A stretch of 64,000 nt of DNA, taken from assembly GCA_026419775.2 (NCBI GenBank), contig JAOPGA020001068.1:1-64000 (forward strand), read 5' to 3'. Origin of the DNA: Acrasis kona (taxonomy: Eukaryota; Heterolobosea; Eutetramitea; Acrasida; Acrasidae). The notes under the pieces are model-generated. The model was not told the DNA's origin. It worked only from the letters and a program-made list of their open reading frames with translations, and made no database searches. The position numbers and the translations under genes are program-made. Shown here piece after piece: positions 41,167 through 52,356 of the stretch; the stretch's first letter is position 1, and each line of letters begins with the position of its first letter.

Positions 41167-41281
41167 ATAATAACTTGTTTGAACTCTGATTGTTAAAATT
41201 CGCATAAACCATTTTTTGATGGACAGAATTCTTAACGAACAAATATTACAATAGTTGAATCAACCTCATCCTTGAAAAAGA

Positions 41282-44200
41282 ATGAAGGACAGCATAAGTG
41301 CGAACAAAGAGTTCTATAAAGCTTTATTCGAAAATCTTCACCTTATCAATGCTTTGGATTACAGACCCTTTGAGGTTAGAATTTTATTTATAATGGTCTC
41401 ACAGTCAGTAGGCACCATTTATACCACAACCAACAGACCGCATAGTATTCTTCAGATCAGGATATCTGAAATACCTTCAAGATATTAACGTAAAAGATGA
41501 CATTAATTACGGAGACTACGTTGCACCCTTCTTTAAAAAATTTCCTCCGCTCAACAAAGGACAAAATCTACCCGAGGCAATGGAATGTGTTATTAAAAGT
41601 AAATCATCTAAATGCCCCTTTCTAAATCTGGTTTGTAGAAGTGGAATACCGATCAGAAACAACTTATCATAAATTATTGCACGCTACATTTTGTAGAATA
41701 ACAGTCGAGCCGTTAGCATTCGTCACTGCAGAGTGCGACAGAATCACATCTCAACAGCAGGCAATCTTGAACGTACCCTTCGAGTTTGACTACTTTGAAT
41801 TGAATCAGACGCCTCCATTCATGATTCTCAAAACTCACTATCAGTGCAGTATTGAATATCTGAAAAAATTAAAAATAAATACGGAGGTACAAGTCAACTT
41901 TATTGTGGGCGACAAAGGAGAGTTCTACTCTGGTCTAGTGAAGAAGATTGATACATCAAAGTCATCCAACTGGGAAAATTTAACCATAGAATGGGAAGAT
42001 AAGACATCTTCCAATGTGAGTGCTTGGGAAATCAAACAAGTGGAGACGGAAACGGACATGTGGAAAAAGTGTCCACAGATTGACCAAGATGGTATTTCAT
42101 TTCTTTCATTTTTTTAACTTTCATGTAGTCAAAAAGACTTTTATCAAGAAGGTTTCCAACTTTGTTCAAAGTACAAAATTAATGGGAACAGTCCCACTTT
42201 ATGAACCACAAATTCCATATCGTCTGTATATTGTCACAATTGTGGAGAGACTCAAGTCTAGGTTCTATAGAAGTTTGGAGGTAAGTAATGTAGAATGTGA
42301 ATACGTTAACGTGTTGATAGGGTTTCGTGAATGACATTAGACACGTTTCAAAGCGGCTGAAGGAAATATTGGTTTCTATCGGAACCACTGCTTTTGAGAA
42401 CATTTACAAAGAGGCCGAAAGCTTATTGAGATCAAAACAAGACGATCGAATCAAGGAAGAACGCGCCAAAGAAGATCGTAGAAAGGAACAAGAAAGAAAA
42501 AGAAGAGAAGATGAAAGAAGACACGAAGAAGAAAGAAAACAAAAGGAAATTGAAAAACAAAAAGAAATTGAAAAACAAAAAAGAGAAGAAAAGATTAAGT
42601 TGGAAAAAGCAAGACAGGAACAAGAAGAAAGAGACCGCATCGAACGCGAAAGGGTAACATTTATAATTAAACGTTAACTAAAATCATAGTTGGATGAGGA
42701 ATTAGATAAGGCGATAAGCAAAGCCGCTCCCGAATTACCTCCAATACGTATACCAAAAATCAAAAAAATCTCACAAGAATCACACTCTTCATCTCCAGTC
42801 ACAAAATCTCCAGTCGCACCTGCATCCACATCTGCACCTCCACAACAGCGTCACGACGAGTCACCAGAGAAAAAGAAAAAGAAGAAACGGAAAAGGGAAT
42901 CTGAAGGCGGTCACGATGAAGATCGTAAAAAGAAGAAAAAGAAGAGGAGAAAAGAAGAGGATGGAGAGGCGTCCACAGAGAACGACGAAGAGAGAAGGAG
43001 GAGGAAGAAGGAAAGAAGAGAGAAAAAAGAGAAGCAGAAGGAAACCTCTGCAGTCCCTGAAAATAACGCAGCCACTCCTACTTTTAAGTTAAAAATAAAA
43101 ATGGGGAATGATTCGTCTGCTCCGACGCCCACCCAACCAGTTGAATTGGTTGACCATCCTAAGTCAACTGAACAGGTGGTGCAGGAAGTTAGTCATGATG
43201 TTGTTGTTAAAAATCAAATTGAAACTATTGTCCCTGATGTGTTTCCAGATTCATCCGTTTCTACATCTCCTCATATAAATGGATTAGTAGAGATTATAGA
43301 ACCTGATCCTCAGCCTCAAGATCACGTGTCGGAAAACCATTTACAAAACCACAAAGCTCCAGACAATGTTGATGCCTCGCAACAAAACTCGCGAGATCAA
43401 ATGGATGTTGATGACTTCCAAGTAGAAAACTCAGATTTTATGTTTGATAATCCTTACATTGATTCTAGCAGCTCCTTGCAACAGCAGCATGTTCCAGAAA
43501 TTCCAATGTACATTCCATTTTCCATAAAAATGAAGCCCTCAGAACCTGCTCCTGTCATCAAGATTAGTCAAATTGAAATGGAAGACGATCAAGAAGATGT
43601 GGACATTTATAACATCATCAAGATTGAATTCGAAGAAATAGACGATGGTGTCATCATCAACATGTTCGAAAATCCTGATTATAATCCTGAATCTGCCAAA
43701 GAGCACGACCAATGGAGCAAGAATGTCAAGAGGTGGGAGAAAACCTGCGTAAAGAAGCCAAAGCCTACTTTTAATCGGTTTAGAGATGAAAAATTAGACC
43801 TATCACTTCCAGTCCTTAAAAGTAATAAAAAAATTGATGTCAAGGTGAACGTTCTACCAAGGTCATTGTTAAAAAATAATTTAAACCAAGAGTTCAAGTT
43901 CTTGGGAAGAATAAACTTTAATATGAAGGAGTACGAGCTATATTCAATCAAAAAGAAGGAGATTATAAACCCAACAATGGATCAAGATTTATTTATATAT
44001 CATTTAAAGTGGTCCAGTCTTACTTTATGTTGTGTGGACGTTGAATTTGACTTGAACTCTGATGAGTTTGATGATGATGAATTCTTTGAAAAGTCCAGCA
44101 TTTCTGTACCTTTCACTTTGAATATACACAGTGAAGTGACGGAACCTGAACTAATGTCATTATATTCACTAAAGGATAAGGTTACAGAATCAGTTTTGGC

Positions 44201-44423
44201 TTGCGCCAGCACGGCATCATTGTATCGCCATCCCCATCCGGATAGGTGCCTAAAGCTGAACGAAATGTATCAGTTTTTGGTGGAAAATGACTTTTTATGG
44301 TGTAGCGAAGGGTTCTATTCGTATTGTGCTGATCAAGATCTTACACATATTGAGATTGTTTCGATAAGGGGAACTTGTACTGCTGAGCTCTCTCGTGGAG
44401 ATACCAAATTGAAATTAAAATGA
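41282..44423 (+). CDS. BRWD/PHIP-like chromatin protein without WD40 repeats
   Basis: Six exons (41282-41374, 41412-41598, 41639-42091, 42129-42280, 42321-42653, 42690-44423) with introns of 36-40 nt give 983 residues. Splicing restores the BRWD/PHIP crypto-Tudor region: FIPQPTDRIVFFRSGYLKYL, KKVEYRSETTYHKLL, VNFIVGDKGEFYSGLVKKID, LTIEWEDK, SAWEI. A bromodomain-like C-terminal half follows (YRLYIVTIVERLKSRFYRSL, then EGFVNDIRHVSKRLKEIL), without the acetyl-Lys-binding Asn of the HNA motif. Then a Lys/Glu coiled coil, a basic stretch and a C-terminal ~250-residue domain I do not recognise. BRWD/PHIP proteins read H3K4 methylation and act with CRL4 ligase through WD40 repeats, which are absent here. 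Confidence 0.72.
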
Positions 44424-44465
44424 TCTTTGTAAATACCGTTCAATTTCTTTAAAGTTTACCAAATC

Positions 44466-45706
44466 ATGAAATACGTATCACATCTGTTTGTTTTATTTTT
44501 GGTTGCGGCAATCCAATGCCACAACGTAGTGGATCTTACATCATCAAACTTTGCAGACAAAGTGCTCAAGAGCGAAGGAGTATGGATGGTCGCTTTCGTC
44601 GCTCCATGGTGGTACGTTTTATCTGATCTCTTCAAATCAACTTAATAATTATAGTGGCCACTGCCAGAGACTAGAACCAGAATATGAAAAAGCTTCGGAC
44701 GCATTGGGCGGCGTTGTCAATCTTGGTCGCATTAATTGTGACAACGAGAAGGCCCTGGCACAACAATATGGCATCCAAGGATTCCCAACAATTAAAATCT
44801 TTAATCATGGTAAAGACAAAAAGGTAAGTTTTTTCACGAACCCACAATCTCATCCATTCAAAGAGGAATCCAGAGGACTACCAAGGAGCAAGACAAGGAA
44901 AAGGAATTGTTGATTTATTGATGAATAAATTCAACTCTTTACCTGATCCAGTCGCTAAAATAACCTCCCAAGACGACTTGTCAACACTTCTGAACAACAC
45001 TGGCACCAAAGCACTTTTATTCACTTCTAAAGCTTCTAATCCTTCTCTTTTCAAGTCTCTAGCCGTAGAATTACGCGACGTTCAGTTTGGATATGTGCCA
45101 AACAGCAACTCTGACATCAAGTCCCAATACAATGTAGACAAGGAACCATCCGTGGTCATCATCCCTGGAGAAAATCAAGGAGCGATCAAATTCGACGGAG
45201 CACTCAAAAAGTACCCGCTGTACGAATTCATCCAAAAACACACATCAAAGCAACAACCAAAGGCAACAACACCCGTCGACACCACATACAAACCAAAACC
45301 AAAACAACAACCAAAGGTAGCAAAGGTTTGGGACGTGGAGACCACATCACAATTGAAGACTGTTTGTGATAGGATGTGTTTGATTGGTCTACCAGAGACG
45401 GCAACTCAAAAGGAAGCCTTTGAAGCCATGGCACAAGCATATGTTGCAGATAACGATAAGCTCAAGTTCGCCACCGTCCGCTCACAACATGTCATTCAGA
45501 AAAAGTTTGATGTTGAACCGAGTGTTGATGACGGAGTTGTTCCTGTTATCGTGATTAGAGGAAACAAATTAAAGTTTGTTGCCAAGCATGTAACTTTATC
45601 GAATTATGGCTCTTTCCTGGATCGTGTTTTGTTCGGAGAGCAGTCAATGTCAAAGTTTGATGAGTTTCCACAGGTTGAAGGGGAGGCACAAAGTGATGAA
45701 TTGTAA
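44466..45706 (+). CDS. Protein disulfide isomerase, P5 (PDIA6)-like
   Basis: Exons 44466-44611, 44655-44823 and 44864-45706 with introns of 43 and 40 nt, 385 residues. Signal peptide MKYVSHLFVLFLVAAIQC. The first thioredoxin domain carries WCGHC (Cys49, Cys52, split by intron 1), GFPTIKIF and the P5-type NPEDYQGARQGKGIVDLL. Two further thioredoxin-like segments lack CxxC. The C-terminus is SDEL, an ER-retrieval signal. It should oxidise or isomerise disulfides of secretory proteins, several of which (the Cys-repeat protein, papain-like protease) are encoded nearby. Confidence 0.9.
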
Positions 45707-45842
45707 TAAAAAACCTGTTTTGTTAATAAGTGGATACATTGATCTGGTCTTTTATTATTTGTTAAGGTTGTCAGGGGTTCATCAATAATGTTATATGGTA
45801 CTAGAAATGTTATGTTGTAGATGTACATTCAACAATTCAAGG

Positions 45843-45923
45843 GCATTGATGGTTTAGTGGTAGAATTGGACGTTGCCATCGTCTAGACCGGGGTTCGATA
45901 ATATGAAATTCCCCGTCAATGCA
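45843..45923 (+). tRNA. tRNA-Gly(GCC) with 10-nt T-loop insertion
   Basis: Acceptor GCATTGA (45843-45849) pairs perfectly with TCAATGC (45916-45922), discriminator A 45923. D arm GTTTAGTGGTAGAAT and anticodon arm GGACG-TTGCCAT-CGTCT (anticodon GCC) are canonical. T stem CGGGG (45889-45893) pairs with CCCCG (45911-45915), but the loop is 17 nt, TTCGATAATATGAAATT, instead of TTCGATT. Ten bases (about 45899-45908) are extra. Removing them gives a normal 71-nt tRNA-Gly. The insertion also splits the B box, part of the pol III promoter. Confidence 0.92.
45899..45908 (+). other. Putative non-canonical tRNA intron (T loop), tRNA-Gly
   Basis: The extra TAATATGAAA sits between TTCGA and TT of the T loop (position ambiguous by one or two bases). 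All tRNA stems pair perfectly, so the gene does not look decayed. As a mature loop it would prevent the D loop-T loop elbow. Confidence 0.55.
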
Positions 45924-46128
45924 ATTTTAAAAATATACTTTTGGTGAAAATCAAGTTGTGGTGATGTCCACAAAAATTAATAGTTTTTATTGAAGATCTT
46001 TACTATAATGCACCTTTACCTTTAAAATGAGCTTTTTGTTTATCAGACTCTGTCCCTCATATTGAAATTGATGTGAGCACTTCTAAAAGATGAATGATAC
46101 AGAGAATACATTATTAAAAAGAACTCAT

Positions 46129-47583
46129 TTATTTACTTTTGAGAGCATTGATCAATTGTTCCAAATCTGGTCTGTTTCCAATTCTTTTTTCTGGATCTTC
46201 TTGAGCACGTCCAGTGCGTCTTAATAATGATCTGACATCAGCTGGAGTTAACAACTTCTTACCACTGACAGCGCCAGTCTTGACCCAGCTCTGCAAAGCA
46301 GCAATGCAACCAGAAACACATGGAGTGGCACTGGAGGTACCAGAGAAACTGTTAGTATAATACTTGCTCCTTTCTCTGGTTCCTTCTCCTCTGTATAAAT
46401 CGCCATAACCAATTGAGGCGACGTTTTGTCCCCACCCATGTACATCCACTGCAGATCCATAGTTGGAGAAGTAAAGGCGTTTTGTGCTGTTGCCAGAGCT
46501 ACCAGCGCCCACGAGAATGGCACCAGAGTCAGCTAAACTTCTGTTGAATGGATTCTTCCAATCTGCAGGGAATCCAGGCTAAAAAGAGTTAAAATCAAAC
46601 CAATTTGATAAACATACCCCACCACGGTTGTAAGCTGGACTATCAAAGTTGGCATCTCCGTTGCCAGCAGCTTCAAATACGATCACGCCTGATTCAGTGG
46701 CTACTTTGAGTGCGTGGAAGTTATCTGGCCAATACTCCATGGCGATGACCTTTCCTTCTGGACCGGGTGCTTGAATTTCGATCAACATGACGTCACCAGG
46801 ATCGACAGCCTTTGCTGCTGCCAAAATGGACAATGGAACATTTGGGAAAGCTTTTTCGTTGGTGTAACAACTACCCAAAATCTTTGATTTGGGGGCAATT
46901 CCAGTAACACCGAAATCATTATCGTTTGCGGAAATAATACCCGTTACTGCGGTTCCGTGATGGAATTCGTCGTAACTTGCTGGTGTTCCGTAAACAACCT
47001 TGCCTTCGGACTCTTTTAAGTCTTCGTGTTCAAAAGTCCAACCTCTTTCGACGTCGATGACTTTGACGTTTTCTCCTTTACCACCCGGTAGGGCATGAAT
47101 GGCTTTTACGTTGAAGCCACCTGGACCGTTGAGGTATCCTTGTTTCTCGACAAAAAGTGGCGTTTGGTTGGCGTCGTGAATGTGTGAAAAATCTTCAACA
47201 ATTGTTGGATCCTCTGGTAGAGATTTGAGGTAAGCCGCTGTCACAAAGGGCAGTTGGAGAAGTTGACTTTGTAGTCTTTCTTGTTCTTGTTGATCGTTGT
47301 TGTTACTCTTGGGATCATAAGGAGCAAGGTCAACGTTAATGTACCTTGATAATTGCTCAAGAGATTTGGAAGGGCCGTTCACAGAGTTTGCAAAGTGATT
47401 GAAAGTTTCATCGTCCACGGTGTGTGTCATGGAAATTCTCTCCGTGTCAAAGTCGTTCTGAGACATGAACTTTCTTAGTAGCGGCAGGTCTCCTCTATTT
47501 GCAACTTGGACGACAAGTTGATATTTTGACTCACATATTACCAGTGTCGCGAGAAGCGCCACCAAAGTGATTAGTGTTCTCAT
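46129..47583 (-). CDS. Secreted subtilisin-like serine protease (S8)
   Basis: Exons 47583-46618 and 46578-46129 with a 39-nt intron, 471 residues. Signal peptide MRTLITLVALLATLVICES, a propeptide-like region to about 150, then the S8 triad: Asp177 (VKVIDVERG), His209 (FHHGTAVTGI), oxyanion Asn in EAAGNGDANF (about 308) and Ser404 (SFSGTSSATP). The NPFNRSLADSGAILVGA segment, exposed by splicing, is typical. Expected to act in the vacuole or outside the cell, for feeding or development. The C-terminus is short, without extra domains. Confidence 0.92.
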
Positions 47584-47840
47584 TTTATTTTTGTGAAATA
47601 GAATTTGATCAAGTATTTTTTGGGAGTGGGGACTCCTATTTTTCGGAGTATTGTTTGTAATAGTCCATGAAAAGAAATTTTGGAAAATCGTGTAACACGC
47701 AAGTTACAATAAAACTTTGCTGCTTTGGGCAATACATTAGTCCAGTCCGTTGTGGGAGATATCTACAAACAAACTTATTCATGAGTTCAACACAGCATCA
47801 ATAATAATAATGGAGAAATTTACTAATAATCCGAAGTTTA

Positions 47841-48316
47841 TTAATGCGTATGGTCCATGGTCAGATTTAATTCATTACCTGGATTTCCCGAGAAATGATC
47901 AATATATAAATTCTTCCTCCTCCTATGTCTGATTGCCAAGATCACAATGACCGCAATAATACATAGTGCAAACAATAAAAATACACCAATTGCAACCAAC
48001 ACAACGACCAACACTAGCACCGCCACTTACAGGGGGTGTCGCTACATTGCTATTAGTAGAACCAGTCGTCGTGTTCAACGCAGTCGCATCAAGTCCATAA
48101 ATCACAAGAACAGAACTACTATTAGCAGCTCTCAGATCCCTTCTAGATATTATATTGGTGTTCCCATCCACAACGATGCACGCGATAACATTATTGAATG
48201 TGTCAAGGTATTGTAACAAAGTTTTCGTTTGGTGGCCATGGTGTGTTTTTGCGTTTGACAAAACTGACTGGTTTAAACGGACAACTGCTATACCATATTC
48301 ATAGTTTAGGATTGGT
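47841..48316 (-). pseudogene. C-terminal fragment of a single-pass membrane protein, frame-broken
   Basis: Read on the minus strand, a frame beginning without ATG after a stop (near 48314, SPILNYEYGIAVVRLNQSVL) continues to DATALNTTTGSTNSN. A frame one base off then gives a strong TM helix (VLVLVVVLVAIGVFLLFALC) and a cytosolic tail (HRRRKNLYIDHFSG). The only GT...AG that would join them is 17 nt long, half the size of any other intron here. No start and a shift suggest a pseudogene of a receptor-like protein. Confidence 0.45.
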
Positions 48317-48471
48317 GATATATTCGAATATTAACTTTATTTATTGAATTACAATACTCTTTGTGCACAAACCATTTTGGGAGATTGACTTTCTTTCATG
48401 CTTCTCTTTTCAATGTCCCGGGACTTCTAAAGCGGAGCGTTGTAAAATTGTTGTTTTAACTTTGTTGGTTC

Positions 48472-49555
48472 ATGGAGTCCCTCAAGCGCATATTTGTGAG
48501 AAGTAAGCCAGAGTACAATCCTCTTAACCCTGAGCTGGCCGAACGCCGCTTTTGGCTAAAGACCATCTTCCTTGTTCACAAAACAGTGAGTCTTTAACTT
48601 CACGATATTGTTAACAGTCAAGGTTCTACCAAAAATCGCGTTTAGGATAATATTACTCACCCTCCTAACCGTATTTTTGAATTTATTGAAACAGTTTGCA
48701 GGGCTCGCATATCACATGCCGATTCAAGTACATTCACTTATTGGTGTGTGTTTAGGTTTACTATTGGTTTATCGAACAAATTCCTCATATGATAGATATC
48801 ATGAAGGTAGAAGATTATGGGGGGCTCTTATTAACTGCTCCCGCAACATGATTCGCCTTGTGAACACAATTGAAAGAGACCTACCAACACAACAACTTTC
48901 CAACTTGGTGATTGCATTTAATTATGCACTCAAGTCCAGACTTCGTGGGAAAACGAACGTTGATGAATTTGCGCCACTTCTTACTGCAGGACAACTTGCC
49001 CTTGTAGAGTCAGCCAAGAATAGACCAGTAGCAATTAGTGCACTCATAACAAGATGGATATGGGTTAACTGTCGGAATTGTAAGGAGAATCCCATCTTGT
49101 TTCAAACAGTGGACACATTTGCAATGCAACTAATCGACGCACAAGGTGGTTTGGAGCGTATTGCATTGACGCCCATTCCGTTCAACTACGTTGTGCACAT
49201 TAATCAAACATTGTTTTATTACCTTGTCACGCTTCCATTCTGCATGCTTAACGATTTTGGTTGGTTTTCGGTTCCGTCCATTGCTTTCGTTTCCTTCGCC
49301 CTTCTAGGTGTTGAGCACGCAAGTATCGAGATGGAGGATCCATTCGGTATTGATAAGTTTGATTTGCCGCTGGACGTAATTTGTACAAACATTAAGGAGA
49401 ACTTGACCTTCCTGAGCACTAACCAGCTTCGTATTGAGTCATTAGTGGGTAGATATGATAGTGAGGAAGCAACTACAAAAGTTAGAGAAGTATTGCCTCC
49501 CCAAGTTGTTGAACTTTCTTTCCCAACAGATAGCAAAACAACAAATCAATTATAA
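48472..49555 (+). CDS. Bestrophin/UPF0187-family channel-like protein
   Basis: Exons 48472-48585 and 48623-49555 with a 37-nt intron, 348 residues. The family signature is clear: HMPIQVHSLIGVCLGLLLVY, RTNSSYDRYHEGRRLWGALI, NCSRNMIR, later PFNYVVHINQTLFYYLVTLP and EMEDPFGIDKFDLPLD. Four hydrophobic helices surround an extended cytosolic domain. Bestrophins are anion channels, often bicarbonate-permeable. The acceptor at 48622 was preferred to one five bases earlier because it keeps the frame. Confidence 0.88.
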
Positions 49556-49710
49556 ATAAATACAACAATTTTCGTAAGAGATGGTGTGGCTTATTGGAAA
49601 TGTGCTGTCTTGGATACTCTTGATAGTTAGTGGTTGTGTTGATATCTAGTTACTTTTTAAGCATGACATGGTGAGTTTGGTTTTTTTGTAATAGTAAATC
49701 CCAAAACTTC

Positions 49711-50428
49711 ATGACTGACGTTGCAAGCAGGAGAGTTGGAAGAAAGAAGAAGCGTAATAACGATACAACACCGATAGAATTTAATCAGACGCTTGATCTC
49801 GTCAATGCTTTTGTTATACAGACGACACAGTTTTTGAATCGATTTGCAATACTTTGTGAGAATAAACTTGGGAAAGTTGGAAAAGACATACATAAGTTGG
49901 AAGTCACGTTGTCACTTCTAGAGGGGAAATTGAATAGCATAGAGGGTTTATCTTCTGTGCCAGTTGATTTACCATCAACACAAGCGGCTGGAACTCCATC
50001 TGGTATTCCACCTCCGCCACCGCCACCACCTCCACCAGGCATGGGAGGACCACCACCGCCACCTCCACCTCCAGGTGCTCCTCAGCCTCCAGCCCCGTTA
50101 CAAAATACATCGGAACCTGCGGTTCTCACTTGTATACAAGATCCCGTAAGTACCAGAATTGTTTACACTCACACCCTGTCAGAGATTAGAAAATTGGTTT
50201 AAATTATTCCTAAAGGTGAAAGTTCCTAAAGAACAGTTAGAGGCAAAGATGAGGGCTCAAGGATTAGATCCGGAAATACTATTGTAAGTTGACTTGTGAT
50301 CTCTTTTGATTGACCATGACAGAACACCAGATGCTCCAACCCCATTAGGACCTCTTCCTGCAAATTATGGGAAAAAGGAATCAGAAAGCGAAGAAGAAGA
50401 CGATGACGATCAGGATTCTGACGAATAA
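49711..50428 (+). CDS. WASHC3: WASH complex subunit 3 (CCDC53)
   Basis: Exons 49711-50145, 50183-50283 and 50323-50428, introns of 37 and 39 nt, 213 residues. Conserved helix LVNAFVIQTTQFLNRFAILC, ENKLGKVGKDIHKLEVTLSL then LEGKLNSIEGL, a polyproline stretch (two runs of eight to ten Pro), and after splicing KVKVPKEQLEAKMRAQGLDP and an acidic end. This matches CCDC53, which holds the WASH complex together on endosomes and so supports Arp2/3-driven actin and recycling. The polyproline insert could bind profilin. Confidence 0.92.
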
Positions 50429-50512
50429 ACGAAATGATGTTACGATGTAATTCTCTATTGAAAAGGCTTGTTAATTTATAAAAAAAANGTTTTTAAAAAC
50501 ATTAATAATTTA

Positions 50513-52356
50513 TTACTTTCTTCTCATATCAATACATTGGCACTTATCTCCGTTGCCTGGTTTCATCCATCCTAGGTCATACCAGTGAAGCCAACCTGTA
50601 GGACAATACCAGCATCCTCTCGCATCAGTAGCAGGCGTAGGTGCAGGTGTGGTGTTGATGTTTATACATTGACACTTGTCACCATTTGTTGGTTGAGCAA
50701 GCTTCAATGGTTCATCATACCAATGCACCCATCCAGTTTGACAGTTCCAACATCCTCTTGAATCTGACGCAGGTGTGGGCGCGATAGTGGTTGTAGGTGC
50801 AGCGGTAGTAGTTGTTGGTGCAGCTGTTGTTGTAGTAGGAGCTGCAGTAGTAGTTATAGGAGCAGCGGTGGTTGGTTTATATCCATCCCACAATTGCATG
50901 CATTGACATTTGTCGCCATTGGTGGGTGCATTTAGATTGAATGGCTCCTCGTACCAATGTGCCCATTTATCTGGACACGCCCAACATCCTCTGGCATCAG
51001 ATTCAGGTGTAGGTGCAGGTGTGGGTTTAGGGGTTGTGGGAGCAGATGTGGTGGTAGTTGGGGCGGGTGTTGTGGTAGTTGGGGCGGGTGTTGTGGTAGT
51101 TGGAGCGGGTGTAGTAGTAGTTGGCGCAGGTGTGGTAGTGGTAGGCTTAGGAGTTGTAGGAGCTGGAGTGGTGGTGGTTGGAGCGGGAGTGGTAGTAGTA
51201 GGTGCAGGAGTGGTAGTGGTTGGTTTTGGTGTTGTTGGTGCAGGAGTAGTGGTTGTTGGCGCAGGTGTTGTTGTAGTAGGTGCGGGAGTAGTAGTGGTTG
51301 GTTTTGGTGTTGGGGCTGCGGTAGTAGTTGTCGGTGCAGCTGTTGTAGTTGTTGGTGCAGCTGTTGTAGTAGTAGGAGCTGCGGTAGTTGTAACAGCAAT
51401 TACACCGGCTATAGGTCTATAACCATATTCTACATTACACTCGTTCGATCCTCTCTTGATGTAGAACGTACCACCCATTCCCCAACCTGTTCCCCACGAG
51501 TTTACTGCAATCCAATAAGGCGTTCCGTAACCATCAACACCCCAACCAGTAACCATCACCGAATGTCCACCAGCCTTAGCTCCAGCTGTATAAGTATACA
51601 CTCCGCTAGTGTACGAGAAAAAGTCATTATATACATCAAAGCCAATTTGAATGGGTCCATTGTTATAAATCTCGAGCATCATTTGAGCTTCTCCACCAGA
51701 GATTTGTGTGTATGACCTTGCATAGTATTTTTGTGAGTTCACCTTTTCTTGACAAGTACCTGTTTGTCCAGTCTTACCTGAGACAAAAGGATAGTCGCTA
51801 TCTTGAACGTTGCCTGATGATTTATAAAAATCCCAAACACCTGGCAACGTGCCTCCTCCACAACCAGCATTTTGAGTGCTGCAGCTAGTTGGGTATTGAG
51901 TCGATAATACCTTGTTCACTGCACCAGATGTCGCTACGCACATTCTGAAACCCATTGCGTTTGCGCTAGCAAATGCCCTAATCATTGTTAATCATTTGTC
52001 GTAGGTGTAATAATAACGTACCAACATGCGCCACATGCAGATTGATCACGAACTGGCTGTACACATTGTGGATAAGCTGACCTCGCATCATAAGATTCTG
52101 GTAATTGGGTGGCAGCAACCCATGGTATGGGTGTGTCAGTGTTGATTTCTTCTGTCAAACCTAATAATGATGTGGCTTGTAATAGGGTCATGTTATTAAG
52201 TCTCGGATTCTCTCCAGCTCTCCAACCTGGCTTAACTCTATTGACGTAACCGATCAAGTCATTGCTTTGTACTAGTGGATAGGTGGTAGTACTTGCAGCT
52301 GCCAAAGCGGCTACCAACAGCGTCACCAGCAACACTGTTAAATATTTGGAATACAT
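50513..52356 (-). CDS. Papain-family (C1) protease with Thr/Pro linkers and three C-terminal Cys/Trp modules
   Basis: Exons 52356-52022 and 51977-50513 with a 44-nt intron, 599 residues. Signal peptide, then cathepsin B-like C1A: QPVRDQSACGACWAFASANA (catalytic Cys about 111, split by the intron), GCGGGTLPGVW, GGHSVMVTGWG (His), VNSWGTGWG (Asn). From about 310 the chain is (TTTTPAP)n/(TTTTAAP)n linkers, probably O-glycosylated. Three modules follow at about 439, 517 and 563: GCWxC, WxHWY, then NGDKCQC (four Cys each). This domain order, protease, mucin-like linker and aromatic-rich modules, resembles secreted polysaccharide-binding enzymes. I do not recognise the module. Confidence 0.88.
51040..51400. 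repeat. Tandem low-complexity Thr/Ala/Pro-coding repeat
   Basis: Within the protease gene the plus strand is an array of GTGGTAGTTGGxGC-type units of 21-24 bases coding TTTTPAP or TTTTAAP on the minus strand, with every third or fourth unit TPKPTTTTPAP. Long open frames also appear on other frames because of this repeat. Likely length-variable. Confidence 0.75.

Noticed and set aside
48014-48030. 17-nt GT...AG that would join two membrane-protein frames
   Set aside because: All other introns are at least about 32 nt; the joined frame is still off and the gene has no start, so a pseudogene is preferred.
50488-50488. Ambiguous base N in an A-rich tract
   Set aside because: It lies after the WASHC3 stop and before the protease 3' end and affects no coding call.
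50910-51422. Plus-strand Val/Gly-rich and Cys/Ser-rich frames in the protease gene
   Set aside because: They are frame and strand shadows of the Thr/Pro repeat; the minus frame is continuous with a complete C1 protease.
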